Assembly (NCBI GenBank): GCA_024743115.1
Contig: JANSXC010000029.1
Location: 1 to 64,000, forward strand
Direction of reading: 5' to 3'
DNA: 64,000 nucleotides
Origin: a bacterium
GTDB taxonomy: Bacteria > Planctomycetota > UBA1135 > UBA2386
Shown piece after piece: positions 25,801-34,476 of this stretch (positions are counted from its first letter, which is position 1; every line of letters begins with the position of its first letter). Under the pieces are notes generated by a model. It had not been told where the DNA came from. It saw only the letters and a program-made list of their open reading frames with translations, and ran no database searches. The translations under genes and the position numbers were made by a program.

Positions 25801-27383
25801 AGCTCGAGCGCGAAAGGGCTCAGGTTGCCGAGCTGCAGCGGGCGAAGAATCAATTGGAGCAGCGGCGCAAGCAGCTCGGCCAAGAGTCTGCAAAAGCACG
25901 CGAAGAGTTGGCGCAACTCGCCGCGAGCCGGGAGTATCGCACCGGCTTCGCGGTGTGGAATCGCACCGGCCTCGCGTACTGTTCGCGCCGAGGCAAGAAG
26001 TGGTACCGAAGACTGCGTGATGCGAAGAATCGTACGGTGATGTGGGTTTCCAGTTTGTTCAAGCGGCGCAAGAAGGCCAAGGCCAGTAGCGACCAGGTGC
26101 CGAGCACGAACGTGCAGGGCATGGCGATCGTGGCGGCATGTTGGCAGTGGCCGATCTACTCCCACACGTTCGTCTACCAGGAGATGACGGGCTTCACCCA
26201 TATGGGGCTCGACATCAAGCTGTTCCACTGGGACCTCGGTGACACCGACAAGCTGCATGCGGCGTTCCGGCCGCTCATGGACCGGCGCGTCCAGCTCGAG
26301 CCGGTGTGGGAGAACCACACGCGCGACATGCAGCACTACGAGAAGACGAAGCCCGGTCGGCTACGCGCTTTCCTCGAGCGGGTGTCGGCAGCGACGGGCA
26401 AGCCGGTCGAAGAGCTCGAGAAGGAGTCGATCGTGCGACAGGGCTGCACGTTCGCGCGCATGGCGGAACTCGCCGACGCGAAGTACATCCACAGCTACTT
26501 CTTCTACGACCAGTCCTTCATGGCGATGCAGGCTGCGTGGCTGCTCGACCTGCCGCGCGGCGTGTCGTGCTACGCCGACCACATGATGGACGACTACCCG
26601 TTCAAGCTCGTGCCGCTGCACGTCGAGCTCGCGGACGTAGTCGTCGCCACGAGCGCACGCATCAAGCGCGAGCTGTCCGAGATCAGCGGCGGCAAGTTCG
26701 ACGACAAGATCATCGTCAAGCCGAACGGCGTGGATGGTCAGCGGTTCCCCGCGATCGAGCGGCCAGAGCGCGCGGCCGACGCTGACTTCGAGGTGCTATC
26801 GGTCTCGCGCATCGAACCCAAGAAGGGACTCACCCACCTCGTCGAGGCGATCGGCCAGCTCAAGCAGAAGGGTCTGCGGGTCGTCGCCCACATCGTCGGC
26901 AGCAAGGACGAGCACAGTAAGGGCAGCCTCGAGTACTACGACGAGTTCGTCCATTGCATCGAGCAGAACGGCGTCGGAGACCAGGTCATCCTGCACGGCA
27001 TGATGCGCCAGGAGCAGATGACGCCGCTGATCGAGAAGAGCCGAGCGTTCGTCGCACCCTACGTCGAGACGCAATCCGGTGACAAGGACGGCATCCCGAC
27101 CGCGATGCTCGAAGCGCTGGCCTCGGCACTCCCCGTCATCACGACGAACGCCGGTTCGATCACCGAGGTCATCGACGACGGCGTCGAAGGCATCGTCGTC
27201 GGACAGGAGGACAGCGAGGCATTCGCCAACGCACTGGAGCGGGTGATTCGCGACCAGGACCTCGAGCGCGAGATGTCCGCGGCCGCCCGCCGCCGCTTCG
27301 ACAAGGACTTCGACATCAACGTCACCGAGAAGCGCCTGCACGAGCGGGTTGCCGGCTTCATTCGCGACCGCGCCAAGGCCTGA
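22893..27383 (+). CDS. giant glycosyltransferase: unknown N-terminal domain, GT2, coiled coil, GT4
   Basis: 1496 residues in one uninterrupted frame. Residues 1-390 have no recognised family: alternating strands and helices, with a cysteine group (HPCWQDPVRCESWTGC) near 270. A GT2 domain spans about 390-630 (VTVLIPSYKHEDYIEETI, VVADDRSPDAT, LLNSDDLFHP, then the LDWQLFLEA acceptor motif). Residues ~750-1035 form a long charged coiled coil with four near-identical ERDEARG heptads. A GT4 domain occupies 1077-1490 (IVAACWQWPIYSHTFVYQE, EPKKGLTHLVEAI, DGIPTAMLEALASALPVI). It presumably adds two sugars or builds a repeating disaccharide, with the coiled coil as a molecular ruler or oligomerisation stalk; that role is inferred. 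The next glycosyltransferase starts 18 bp after its stop. Confidence 0.9.
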   Translation: MSAAADQTGTPEPDQPESNPGSAGDVAGRADADRTGKNGTRPTGRLVLELPNGRGAKWPEDLADQLAHAGQLELRADRLKANKATRNLFRDLRAAATRPPLDLRVHSLDPAAEVQPLLEELEVRALEVTLTRRAAGELERADDLARAVGAELRARFVFTPGHWFDFEDVAIECAELDVDLCLALANGEEQPPLAQLDVFDLEFVKNFFGGYWQRFNSPDRPSSLDNEAFGETMRSLRELLAAHLEKSTTVTPEPLGLPELDHPCWQDPVRCESWTGCIADNGHRSAMRSWLEAVTADDQGQEQLASLPWLRAIAQRFAWQRRDPTLLEVLHRLYAPPRRRPRLLEADHEYAETSGRTADGRPWCEVVGLTSSNRKRPFRIGKPSRPRANSSPNVTVLIPSYKHEDYIEETIRSVLAQRKVDFRVVVADDRSPDATVERASAIEDPRLSVAVNENNLGLGNSVLKALEGIDTPYVALLNSDDLFHPDRLAQCLAAFDEAPEAQLVTTGLHLIDSEGGAITGDNASLVLDGRQVFEWVEWYTATAPSTAVPPDDLFAELLSRNFLATSTNFVARTDWLRSQADTLRRLKYCLDWQLFLEAALEGTLHHIPDPLAAYRLHRSNTVWFHDGRRWSYFLEVNRVAATAVRRFAERANQENEAEFIRVLEALTDHLATNGETDGFALFVNTTLDALQLDRLAARSERVEELVQRLNTAAQATQSEPTEDQPSSDEQRRARLAAIGERNTRELFEDERDTVRFLRDLAARLERQISAVTEEREKVEGYYQKARARNVELDERVRSEIEERETIRGRLIEQRERAERQTEETERVRDRLKAQRHDTEAARADLSSTRAELEATRRELQASRKELDAARLQADTVAKLRALVEDELQRTRTERDEARAERDEARGERDEARGDRDEAQDSLGRAREANRNLAESLQLNSSELREREAALASTRQELESSTRDAADLRQQLERERAQVAELQRAKNQLEQRRKQLGQESAKAREELAQLAASREYRTGFAVWNRTGLAYCSRRGKKWYRRLRDAKNRTVMWVSSLFKRRKKAKASSDQVPSTNVQGMAIVAACWQWPIYSHTFVYQEMTGFTHMGLDIKLFHWDLGDTDKLHAAFRPLMDRRVQLEPVWENHTRDMQHYEKTKPGRLRAFLERVSAATGKPVEELEKESIVRQGCTFARMAELADAKYIHSYFFYDQSFMAMQAAWLLDLPRGVSCYADHMMDDYPFKLVPLHVELADVVVATSARIKRELSEISGGKFDDKIIVKPNGVDGQRFPAIERPERAADADFEVLSVSRIEPKKGLTHLVEAIGQLKQKGLRVVAHIVGSKDEHSKGSLEYYDEFVHCIEQNGVGDQVILHGMMRQEQMTPLIEKSRAFVAPYVETQSGDKDGIPTAMLEALASALPVITTNAGSITEVIDDGVEGIVVGQEDSEAFANALERVIRDQDLEREMSAAARRRFDKDFDINVTEKRLHERVAGFIRDRAKA
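25569..25652 (+). repeat. four tandem 21-bp units coding heptads
   Basis: Four consecutive 21-bp units code for ERDEARA, ERDEARG, ERDEARG and DRDEAQD in the coiled coil of the 1496-residue glycosyltransferase. The units differ mainly at third positions and keep the heptad register. Confidence 0.75.
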
Positions 27384-27401
27384 CCGGCGCGCTGCCGACG
27401 A

Positions 27402-28676
27402 ATGCGGCTGCTCTACGTGATCCACCAGTTCTTCCCCGACTGTCACTCGGGGACAGAACAGCACTGCCTCGCCGCCGCCCGAGAAGCTCGCCGGCGCGGC
27501 CACGAGGTCACCGTGCTGTCCCTGCACTGGGACCACGAACGCCAGCACCCGCCCGTTCGCCTCTTCGAACAGCCCTACGACGGCTTCCGAGTGCTGCGGC
27601 TCAACCACTGGCGCGAACTGAACCCCAACGACGTTCTGCGCGACTACGACAACCGCCATCTCGAGGGCTGGTTCCGCCACGTGCTCGAAGACGTGCAGCC
27701 CGAGGCGGTGCACTTCTTCCATCTGCGCCAGCTCGGCTCGAACCTGATCGCCGTCGCGCGGCGGCACGGCGCCCGCACGATTGCCAGTCTCACGGACTTC
27801 TGGTTCCTGTGCCCGCGGTTCACTCTGCTCCGGACCGATGGTTCACTCTGCGAGGGACCGCCCGACGGCGGCCGCGGCTGTGTCCGTTGCGAGTATCCGG
27901 AGCTCGAGAACACCGGCGCGGCCGATGGCGCAGCCGAGCTGCGCAAGGATCCGAACATGCGGCTGCGCGCGCTGCTCGATCGTCCGCGAACCCAGCTCGA
28001 GAGGCTGCACGAAGTCGATGCGATCTTCGCCCCATCGCAATTCCTCGGCGCGATGTTCGAACGAAACGGCCTGCAGCACGCCAACGTCCATGCCGTGCCC
28101 TACGGACTCGAGCCCGAGCGACTCACGCCGCTGCCGGCGTCACGCCCGCGGCAACCACTGCGGCTCGCGTTCTGTGGCGTGCTGTCGCCATGGAAGGGCC
28201 CCGACATTCTCGTGCGCGCAGTCAAGGACAGCGGCGCCGACGTCGACCTGCGCATCCACGGCCGACTCGAAGAGCCGATGTTCGCGGAGTTCATCGGCAA
28301 CACGCAGGCGGCCGCGGGCGACGACCCGCGGATCCGCTTCATGGGCCCCTACGACGGCAGCGAGGCTCCCCGGATCTTCGCCGACATGGACGTACTCGTC
28401 GTGCCGAGCACGTGGTACGAAAACACGCCGTTCGTCGTGCTCGAGGCGTTTGCTGCCGGTGTGCCGGTCATCGCCTCCGACCTCGGCGGCATGAGCGAGG
28501 TGGTTCATGACGGCAAGAACGGCTTCCTGTTCCCGGCCGGCGATGCCGTAGCGTTGCGGTCCGTCATCGAACGCGTTGCTGGCGATCCCGACCTCTACGC
28601 AACCCTGCGCCCCGAGCCGCCTACGACGATCGCGCAGTGCTTCGACGCGTTCGAGGCGCAGTACGGACCGCCGTAG
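27402..28676 (+). CDS. family 4 glycosyltransferase with cysteine loop
   Basis: 424 residues. It starts with RLLYVIHQFFPDCHSGTEQ and is closely similar along its length to the protein at 16348-17667, including LTDFWFLCPR, the cysteine loop CEGPPDGGRGC and the donor motif YENTPFVVLEAFAAGVPVI. These cysteines (four in ~25 residues) recur in many GT4 enzymes of surface polysaccharide clusters and may bind a metal. The gene is 18 bp after the giant fusion and is probably in the same operon. The donor sugar is unknown. Confidence 0.9.
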   Translation: MRLLYVIHQFFPDCHSGTEQHCLAAAREARRRGHEVTVLSLHWDHERQHPPVRLFEQPYDGFRVLRLNHWRELNPNDVLRDYDNRHLEGWFRHVLEDVQPEAVHFFHLRQLGSNLIAVARRHGARTIASLTDFWFLCPRFTLLRTDGSLCEGPPDGGRGCVRCEYPELENTGAADGAAELRKDPNMRLRALLDRPRTQLERLHEVDAIFAPSQFLGAMFERNGLQHANVHAVPYGLEPERLTPLPASRPRQPLRLAFCGVLSPWKGPDILVRAVKDSGADVDLRIHGRLEEPMFAEFIGNTQAAAGDDPRIRFMGPYDGSEAPRIFADMDVLVVPSTWYENTPFVVLEAFAAGVPVIASDLGGMSEVVHDGKNGFLFPAGDAVALRSVIERVAGDPDLYATLRPEPPTTIAQCFDAFEAQYGPP

Positions 28677-28690
28677 CCGCACCGAAGCCT

Positions 28691-28710
28691 GCCATCGCTC
28701 GGTCGATGGC
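28691..28710. terminator. hairpin between convergent genes
   Basis: Perfect 7-bp inverted repeat GCCATCG/CGATGGC with a 6-nt loop, in the 40-bp gap between the stop codons at 28676 and 28717. It could end transcription from both sides, although no T tract follows. Confidence 0.45.
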
Positions 28711-28716
28711 CGCCGG

Positions 28717-30888
28717 TCAGTTCCCGATCGCGAGTACGAGTCCCGGTGTGAACGCGAGGCCGGCGACCGCACCCCGCGGTTCGTCGACGAACCCTTGCAG
28801 ATAGAATCTCATGCCGACCAATGCGGGCGCGTCGGGCAGCGCCAGAGGCAATCGGCAGACCCCGGCAAGGGAGGACACTCCCGTCACGACCCCAATCCAG
28901 GGCTTGACGAGGATCGTGCAGCCATGCAACGGCTGGGCCGCGATCCCCGTGCTCAGTCCGACCCAACAACGTGCCCCCGGTCGGGTGTCGTGGACCGTGA
29001 GGCCGAAGGCCCGGTTGCCGATACGCGGCACCCCGTAGGCCGCCAACCCCACCGCCGGTGCGGTGCCCGAACAACCCGTGCCGTAGTTCGAAGCATGACT
29101 CACTTGCCGCCCCAGGATTGCGGTCTCGGCCAGCGGATCGTTGGCATTCCCGTTCACCGTGATACCTCCGAACAGGAGCAGATCCCGACCATCGGAAGCC
29201 ATCGCGGTCCGCCGCGAGATCACGGTGCCGGCGCCCGCGATCCGAGTCCACGAGGCACCATTCCACTCCCAGGTGTCCGCGTGACCGGTCGACCCGGTCG
29301 AATGCCGCCAGTAGCCCCCGTGCCGCACGACCCGGTCACGCACGGGATCGAGGCACATCGCGAAGTCCTCGCGCGGCAACGACGAACCGCGCTGAATCCA
29401 GTCGTTGCCGTCCCACGCCCAGGTATCCCCGAGCGTCGTGTAGCCCCGGAGACCGCCGTACATCAGCACCTCCTGGCGAATCGGCTCGAAGGCCATGCCA
29501 CTGAGTTCGCGCCAAGAGGGCTTGGTCACGGGTAAGGCCTGCTGCCACTGCGTGCCGTCGAATTCCCAAGTGTCGTCGAAGATCTGGCTCGCCCCACGAC
29601 CACCGAACACGACGATCCGAGCCCGCGCCGCGTCGTAGGCCATCGCATGCGAGCTGCGCGCAGGCGGACCGACGACCTGGCGCTGGTGCCAGTCACCGAG
29701 CGACCACTCCCAAGTGTCACTCGAGAGCAAGCTGCCGCGCTTACCGCCGAAGTAGACGAACACATCTCGTGGCGAATCGAACACGAGCCCGCCGCGATGC
29801 TGTTCGGTCGGCATGGTCGTCGGAGCCTGCTCGTTCCACTTGCCGTCGTGCCACTCGAACGTCTGCCCCGAACCGCCTGAACTGAACAGCAGGATGCGAC
29901 CGCCGAGCGAATCACCGGCCATGACGGGATCGAAGCACTCGACGGGCGACGGCTCGGCGGCGTACCACTGCAATCCATCCCATTCCCAAACGTCGGCATG
30001 GTCGCCGCGCCAATCCGCGCCGCCGAACACCACGAATCGGCCGCGAGATCGATCGAACACACCGACGTGATGACTTCGGCCACTCGCAGCCGGAACATCC
30101 GCGCGCTGTTGCCAACTGGTACCGTCCCACGCCCAGAAGTCGCGGGCGTAGTTACCGCCGACGACGCCGCAGCACACGAGCAGGTGGCCGCGAATCGGAT
30201 CGTGCGCGAGCACGTGATCGGTGCGGTTGGGAACCACGCCACCGGTCCCGAACGTCATCCATCTCGCGCCGTCCCACTCCCACAACGTACCTTGTGCGAA
30301 CGCAACGACCCGGCCACGGGTGTGGTCGTACGCCAGCGGAACGCGCCCCGGGTCGGAGCCCGCGTGGGCCACGGGCAGCCAGTCACTGCCATCCCATTCC
30401 CAGGTCGTGCCGCCGCTCGGCGCGAGCACGATCCGGGCACGCGCCCAGTCGGTGGCCAACCGAACGCCCTCGCCTCCCGGCGGCGCGCCGGCCGGGGTGA
30501 GCTGGCTCCACGCCCGACCATCCCAGCGCCAGGTGTCGGTATGGATTGCCGATCCACTGCGCCCACCGAACAGCAGACAGCCACCGTGGACCGGGTCGTA
30601 CGCCATCGCGGCGCCGAACCGCACCGGCGGCGCCGGCACGTTCTCCCCGACCCGCACCCAATCCGAGCCCTGCCATTCCCAGGTCGCGCTGCTGCCGTCG
30701 CGCACGGGCACGGCGGACGTCACCGTGCCGCCGAAGACGACCATGACGTTCCGCTCGGGGTCGAAACACGCCGCGGCCGCCGACACCGCGCCCGGCGTGA
30801 GCTGGCGCCACTGCTGCGCCGTCGCAGCACTCGTCAACAGGAGTAGGGCGAACCCGACAGCGGGGCGGCCGAGGCGAGCACAGAACAT
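28717..30888 (-). CDS. secreted Kelch-like beta-propeller protein with GTGC-type C-terminal module
   Basis: 723 residues from the ATG at 30888, which gives a clean signal peptide (FALLLLTSAATAQ). Residues ~25-590 are about ten repeats of ~50 residues with the pattern AYDPxRGRxVxFGG then TWEWDGxxW, as in Kelch/galactose-oxidase-type propellers. The last ~120 residues begin with YGTGCSG and match the C-terminal module of the PKD protein at 697 and the PPC protein at 56388. No catalytic site can be named. It separates two blocks of glycosyltransferase genes but has its own candidate -10 box (TACCAT, 7 nt before the start), so it is probably an independent gene. Confidence 0.82.
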   Translation of the reverse strand: MFCARLGRPAVGFALLLLTSAATAQQWRQLTPGAVSAAAACFDPERNVMVVFGGTVTSAVPVRDGSSATWEWQGSDWVRVGENVPAPPVRFGAAMAYDPVHGGCLLFGGRSGSAIHTDTWRWDGRAWSQLTPAGAPPGGEGVRLATDWARARIVLAPSGGTTWEWDGSDWLPVAHAGSDPGRVPLAYDHTRGRVVAFAQGTLWEWDGARWMTFGTGGVVPNRTDHVLAHDPIRGHLLVCCGVVGGNYARDFWAWDGTSWQQRADVPAASGRSHHVGVFDRSRGRFVVFGGADWRGDHADVWEWDGLQWYAAEPSPVECFDPVMAGDSLGGRILLFSSGGSGQTFEWHDGKWNEQAPTTMPTEQHRGGLVFDSPRDVFVYFGGKRGSLLSSDTWEWSLGDWHQRQVVGPPARSSHAMAYDAARARIVVFGGRGASQIFDDTWEFDGTQWQQALPVTKPSWRELSGMAFEPIRQEVLMYGGLRGYTTLGDTWAWDGNDWIQRGSSLPREDFAMCLDPVRDRVVRHGGYWRHSTGSTGHADTWEWNGASWTRIAGAGTVISRRTAMASDGRDLLLFGGITVNGNANDPLAETAILGRQVSHASNYGTGCSGTAPAVGLAAYGVPRIGNRAFGLTVHDTRPGARCWVGLSTGIAAQPLHGCTILVKPWIGVVTGVSSLAGVCRLPLALPDAPALVGMRFYLQGFVDEPRGAVAGLAFTPGLVLAIGN

Positions 30889-30895
30889 GACGCCC

Positions 30896-30901
30896 ATGGT
30901 A
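30896..30901 (-). promoter_or_regulatory. candidate -10 box for the Kelch-like protein
   Basis: TACCAT on the minus strand, 7 nt before the ATG at 30888. It overlaps another in-frame ATG at 30897 and favours the 30888 start. Confidence 0.3.
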
Positions 30902-30976
30902 TCGCGGGGCCCGACTTCCCGATCGGAATGCCTCCGCGCCAACCAGATCCGCTCCTGGTACCGGGCGCGAGCAGAC

Positions 30977-32440
30977 TCAGCGGGTCGCAGCCCCGTCCCG
31001 ACCGGCAGCGCCCAGCGTCAGCACCTTGAGCAGGCGGCTGCCCCAGCGCCACTCGCGCCGGCCCTTGAGGGCGGCCTCGACCTCGCCGGCGCGGACCTTC
31101 TCGGCCTCGAGCTGCGTGGCCAGACGCGCCACGCGTTCGCGCAGCTCCGTGATCTCACCGGCCGAGGCGCCTGCGCTGACGGCGTCCGCCGCGACGCGGG
31201 CGGCGCGCTCCTCGCGCGACTCGGTCATCACCGGTTTGCCTTCGAGGTAGCTCTGGTAGACCTCGACGCTCTTCTTCGCGATGTAGGTGTCAGTGAGGCG
31301 CTTCTCGACCTCGGCTCGCGCCGCTTCGCCGCAGCGCTCCCGCAGCCCATCGTCCTCGATGACCTCCTCGAGCGCTTTCACGAACGACTCGGGATCGCCG
31401 TTCCGCGCCAGGAGGCCCGTTCGGTGATCGTCGATGAGCTCCGGCATGCCGCCACAATCGGACGAGACGATCGCACAGCGCGCGGTCATCGCTTCGATGC
31501 ACGAGTAGGGCGCGTTCTCCCAGAGGCTCGCGACGAGGAAGATACTGCACGCCTTCTGCATCGCGCGGACGGCCGGCAGATCGAGCTGCCCGACATAGAA
31601 GAAGCGCGACTGGAGGTCGTTCTCCTTCACCCACGGCAGGATCTGCTTCTCCATGTAGCCGAACAGATCACGCCCGGCGAACACGAACGCAATGTCCTCG
31701 TACTTGGCGAGGCATTGCTGCACCATCTCCCGGACGATGTGGATTCCCTTGCGCTCCTCCATCCGGTTGGCGAAGAAGATCAGCTTCTTGTCACGCGGCA
31801 GCCCGTACTGCTCGTACACGTCGACCCCGCTGTCCTGATCGAACAGCTCGACGTCGATGCCATTGCTGACCACATGGATCGGCTTCGGCTCGTTCATCTT
31901 CGTCGCTACTTCGTCCGCGAGGAACTGGCTGCACGAGGTCAACACAGTCGCCTGGTTGATGCCGAGCTGCTCGATGAACGCCGTCGCCTCGCGGTCGATC
32001 TTGGGCGTGTCGTAGATGCCCATGATGAGTCTGGCCGGCGAGTGGAACTTGATGGCCGTCGGTACGTCGAGCAGCGTGCTCGTGATGACCGAATCGCCGC
32101 CGCATTCGGGCGCCTCGATGAAGTCGAACGGCGTCTTGTCCATCTGGTGACGGAACGCCTCAAACGCGCCAAAACCGGTCTCGATGCGGTTCGCAGCCCA
32201 CCAGGCCCGCCGATTCGTCAGTCCCTCGAGCGCCCCCTTGACCCAGCCCTCGCGCTTCACACGCGTGACCTTCACGCCGTCGTGCTCGGAGTGGTAGATG
32301 CCGTTCTTCGTCGAGCCGGCGAAGACGTGTACGTCGTGGCCGTTCTTGGCCAGCGCCCGCGCCTGATAGAACGAGTAGGTGCCGATGCCGCCGAAACCGG
32401 TCTCGGGCGGATACTCGTACGAGAAGAGTGCGATGCGCAT
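30977..32440 (-). CDS. family 4 glycosyltransferase with C-terminal coiled coil
   Basis: 487 residues. The GT4 N-terminal loop is ETGFGGIGTYS. The donor half has IFFANRMEERKGIHIV and the binding motif ENAPYSCIEAMTARCAIVSSD with its glutamates. After residue ~415 a helical, charged tail (ITELRERVARLATQLEAEK) predicts a short coiled coil. It is the last gene of the ugd-uxs-galE operon, 6 bp after galE, so it probably uses one of the UDP-sugars that operon makes (UDP-GlcA, UDP-Xyl, UDP-Gal). Confidence 0.9.
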   Translation of the reverse strand: MRIALFSYEYPPETGFGGIGTYSFYQARALAKNGHDVHVFAGSTKNGIYHSEHDGVKVTRVKREGWVKGALEGLTNRRAWWAANRIETGFGAFEAFRHQMDKTPFDFIEAPECGGDSVITSTLLDVPTAIKFHSPARLIMGIYDTPKIDREATAFIEQLGINQATVLTSCSQFLADEVATKMNEPKPIHVVSNGIDVELFDQDSGVDVYEQYGLPRDKKLIFFANRMEERKGIHIVREMVQQCLAKYEDIAFVFAGRDLFGYMEKQILPWVKENDLQSRFFYVGQLDLPAVRAMQKACSIFLVASLWENAPYSCIEAMTARCAIVSSDCGGMPELIDDHRTGLLARNGDPESFVKALEEVIEDDGLRERCGEAARAEVEKRLTDTYIAKKSVEVYQSYLEGKPVMTESREERAARVAADAVSAGASAGEITELRERVARLATQLEAEKVRAGEVEAALKGRREWRWGSRLLKVLTLGAAGRDGAATR

Positions 32441-32446
32441 GTGTCG

Positions 32447-33493
32447 TTACTTTCCGCCCGTCGCGCCCGAGCTGTCCGACTCACCGAGCGACTGCTGCCA
32501 GCGCCAGGCATCCCCCATCGCTTCCTCGAGCGATCGGCTCGCCCGCCAGCCGAGCACCTCGGCCGCGCGCTTCGTATCCGCGTAGGCCGCGATTACGTCG
32601 CCCGCCCGCCGCGGCGCGAAGTCCCAGTCGATCTTCTGCTCCGTGGCGCGCTCGAACGCCTTGATGACCTCGAGGACCGTCGAGCCCTGCCCGGTGCCGA
32701 GGTTGAAGACCTCGAAATCCTCGGCGGTGCGGCCGTCGATCATGCGCTCCATCGCGACGATGTGGGCCTGCGCCAGATCGACGACGTGGATGTAGTCGCG
32801 TACGGCGGTGCCGTCGCTTGTCGGATAGTCGTTGCCGAACACCTTGAGTGCACCGCGCAGGCCGGCCGCGCTCTGCGTGATGAACGGCACGAGATTCTGC
32901 GGCACGCCCAGCGGCAGTTCGCCGATCGCCGCCGTCGGATGTGCCCCGATCGGGTTGAAGTAGCGCAACGCGATCGCCTTGAAGCCGTGCGCCGCGACGC
33001 CGTCACGAATGATCTCCTCGCCGATCTGCTTGGTGTTGCCGTAGGGCGACTCCGCCGGCTTGACCGGCGCCCCTTCGGACACCGGCAGTTCGTCGGCCTG
33101 GCCGTAGACCGTGCACGATGAGCTGAAAATGAACGCGCACTCGGGCCGGCCGCGCAGGTACTGCAGCAGCAGGCACAAGGAACCGAGGTTGTTCTGGTAG
33201 TAGTCGAGCGGCTTGTCGACCGACTCCCCCACCGCCTTGAACGCCGCAAAGTGGATGATGCCGTCGAAGTCCGGGTGCGCCGCCAGGAACTCACCACATT
33301 GCTGCTGGTCGGCGAGGTCGACGTTCACCCACTCGGGCCGCTTGCCCGCAATGCGCTCGATGCCGTCGAGCACATCCGGTCGCGTATTCGCGAGGTTGTC
33401 CGCGAGCACGACCTCGTAGCCCTTGGCCAGCAGCTCCACGGCCGTATGCGAGCCGATGAAACCGAGCCCACCCGTTACGAGAACCTTCTTCAT
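32447..33493 (-). CDS. galE: UDP-glucose 4-epimerase
   Basis: 348 residues, normal for GalE. It has the NAD-binding motif GGLGFIGSH at 8-16, SSSCTVYG at 124-131 and the catalytic Y151-x3-K155 (YGNTK), then the RYFNPIGAHP substrate region typical of GalE. It interconverts UDP-glucose and UDP-galactose in the cytosol. Its ATG overlaps the stop of the uxs gene by 4 nt, and a glycosyltransferase follows after 6 bp, so its product is most likely used for surface polysaccharide. Confidence 0.95.
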   Translation of the reverse strand: MKKVLVTGGLGFIGSHTAVELLAKGYEVVLADNLANTRPDVLDGIERIAGKRPEWVNVDLADQQQCGEFLAAHPDFDGIIHFAAFKAVGESVDKPLDYYQNNLGSLCLLLQYLRGRPECAFIFSSSCTVYGQADELPVSEGAPVKPAESPYGNTKQIGEEIIRDGVAAHGFKAIALRYFNPIGAHPTAAIGELPLGVPQNLVPFITQSAAGLRGALKVFGNDYPTSDGTAVRDYIHVVDLAQAHIVAMERMIDGRTAEDFEVFNLGTGQGSTVLEVIKAFERATEQKIDWDFAPRRAGDVIAAYADTKRAAEVLGWRASRSLEEAMGDAWRWQQSLGESDSSGATGGK

Positions 33494-34476
33494 TTGCGCA
33501 CGAACTGCTCGAAGTCACGGTGCTCCTGCTTGTAGAGCACCTCGCGGGGCAGCTGCTGGAAGGCTTCGTAGGTGATCTTGAGCCCCTCGGCCCGCGCCAC
33601 CTTCGGCTCCCAACCGAGCTCTGCCCGCGCCTTCGTGATGTCGGGCTGACGCTGCGTCGGATCGTCCTTGGGCAGCGGCTTGTGCACGATCTTCTGCGTC
33701 GTGCCCGTGAGCTTGATGATCTCTTCGGCGAACTGCAGGATCGTGATCTCGTCCGGGTTGCCGATGTTGACCGGATACGGGTAGTCGCTGTGCAGCAGGC
33801 GGTAGATGCCCTCGACGAGGTCGTCGACGAAGCAGAACGACCGCGTCTGGCTGCCGTCGCCGAACACCGTGAGGTCCTCGCCGCGCAGTGCCTGGCCGAT
33901 GAACGCGGGCAGCACGCGCCCGTCGTTGAGCCGCATCCGCGGGCCGTACGTGTTGAAGATGCGGATGATGCGCGTCTCCACCCCGTGGTAGGTGTGGTAC
34001 GCCATCGTCATCGCTTCCTGGAATCGCTTGGCCTCGTCGTAGACACCGCGCGGCCCGACCGGGTTGACGTTACCCCAGTACTCCTCGGTCTGCGGATGCA
34101 CCATCGGATCGCCGTAGACCTCGGAGGTCGATGCGACGAGGATCCGCGCGTTCTTGGCCTTGGCCAGGCCGAGACAGTTGTGCGTGCCCAGTGAGCCGAC
34201 CTTGAGCGTCTGGATCGGGATCTTCAGGTAGTCGATCGGGCTCGCCGGCGAGGCGAAGTGCAGGATGTAGTCCAGCGCCCCTGGGACGTGGATGAAGTTG
34301 CTGACGTCGTGGTTGTAGAACGAGAACGCCGCCTCGGGGAACAGGTGCTCGAGGTTGCGCAGATCGCCGGTGATCAGGTTGTCCATCCCGACGACCTCGT
34401 AGCCCTCTTTGAGGAACCGGTCGCAGAGATGGGAACCGAGGAAACCCGCGGCGCCCGTGATGAGGATGCGTGGCAT
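33490..34476 (-). CDS. uxs: UDP-glucuronate decarboxylase (UDP-xylose synthase)
   Basis: 328 residues. It has the extended-SDR Rossmann motif GAAGFLGSH at 8-16, TSEVYGDP (118-124) and the catalytic Y146-x3-K150 (YDEAK). RIFNTYGPRMRLNDGRVLP and the FGDGSQTRSFCFVDDLVEG block are diagnostic of UXS/ArnA-decarboxylase enzymes. It converts UDP-glucuronate to UDP-xylose with tightly bound NAD. It is placed directly after ugd (no gap), which makes its substrate, and overlaps galE by ATGA. Confidence 0.94.
   Translation of the reverse strand: MPRILITGAAGFLGSHLCDRFLKEGYEVVGMDNLITGDLRNLEHLFPEAAFSFYNHDVSNFIHVPGALDYILHFASPASPIDYLKIPIQTLKVGSLGTHNCLGLAKAKNARILVASTSEVYGDPMVHPQTEEYWGNVNPVGPRGVYDEAKRFQEAMTMAYHTYHGVETRIIRIFNTYGPRMRLNDGRVLPAFIGQALRGEDLTVFGDGSQTRSFCFVDDLVEGIYRLLHSDYPYPVNIGNPDEITILQFAEEIIKLTGTTQKIVHKPLPKDDPTQRQPDITKARAELGWEPKVARAEGLKITYEAFQQLPREVLYKQEHRDFEQFVRK

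Noticed and set aside
30221..33121. A 966-codon open frame on the plus strand
   Set aside because: It runs antisense through the Kelch-like gene, a glycosyltransferase and galE, all with clear family motifs; its own translation is low-complexity and shows no family.
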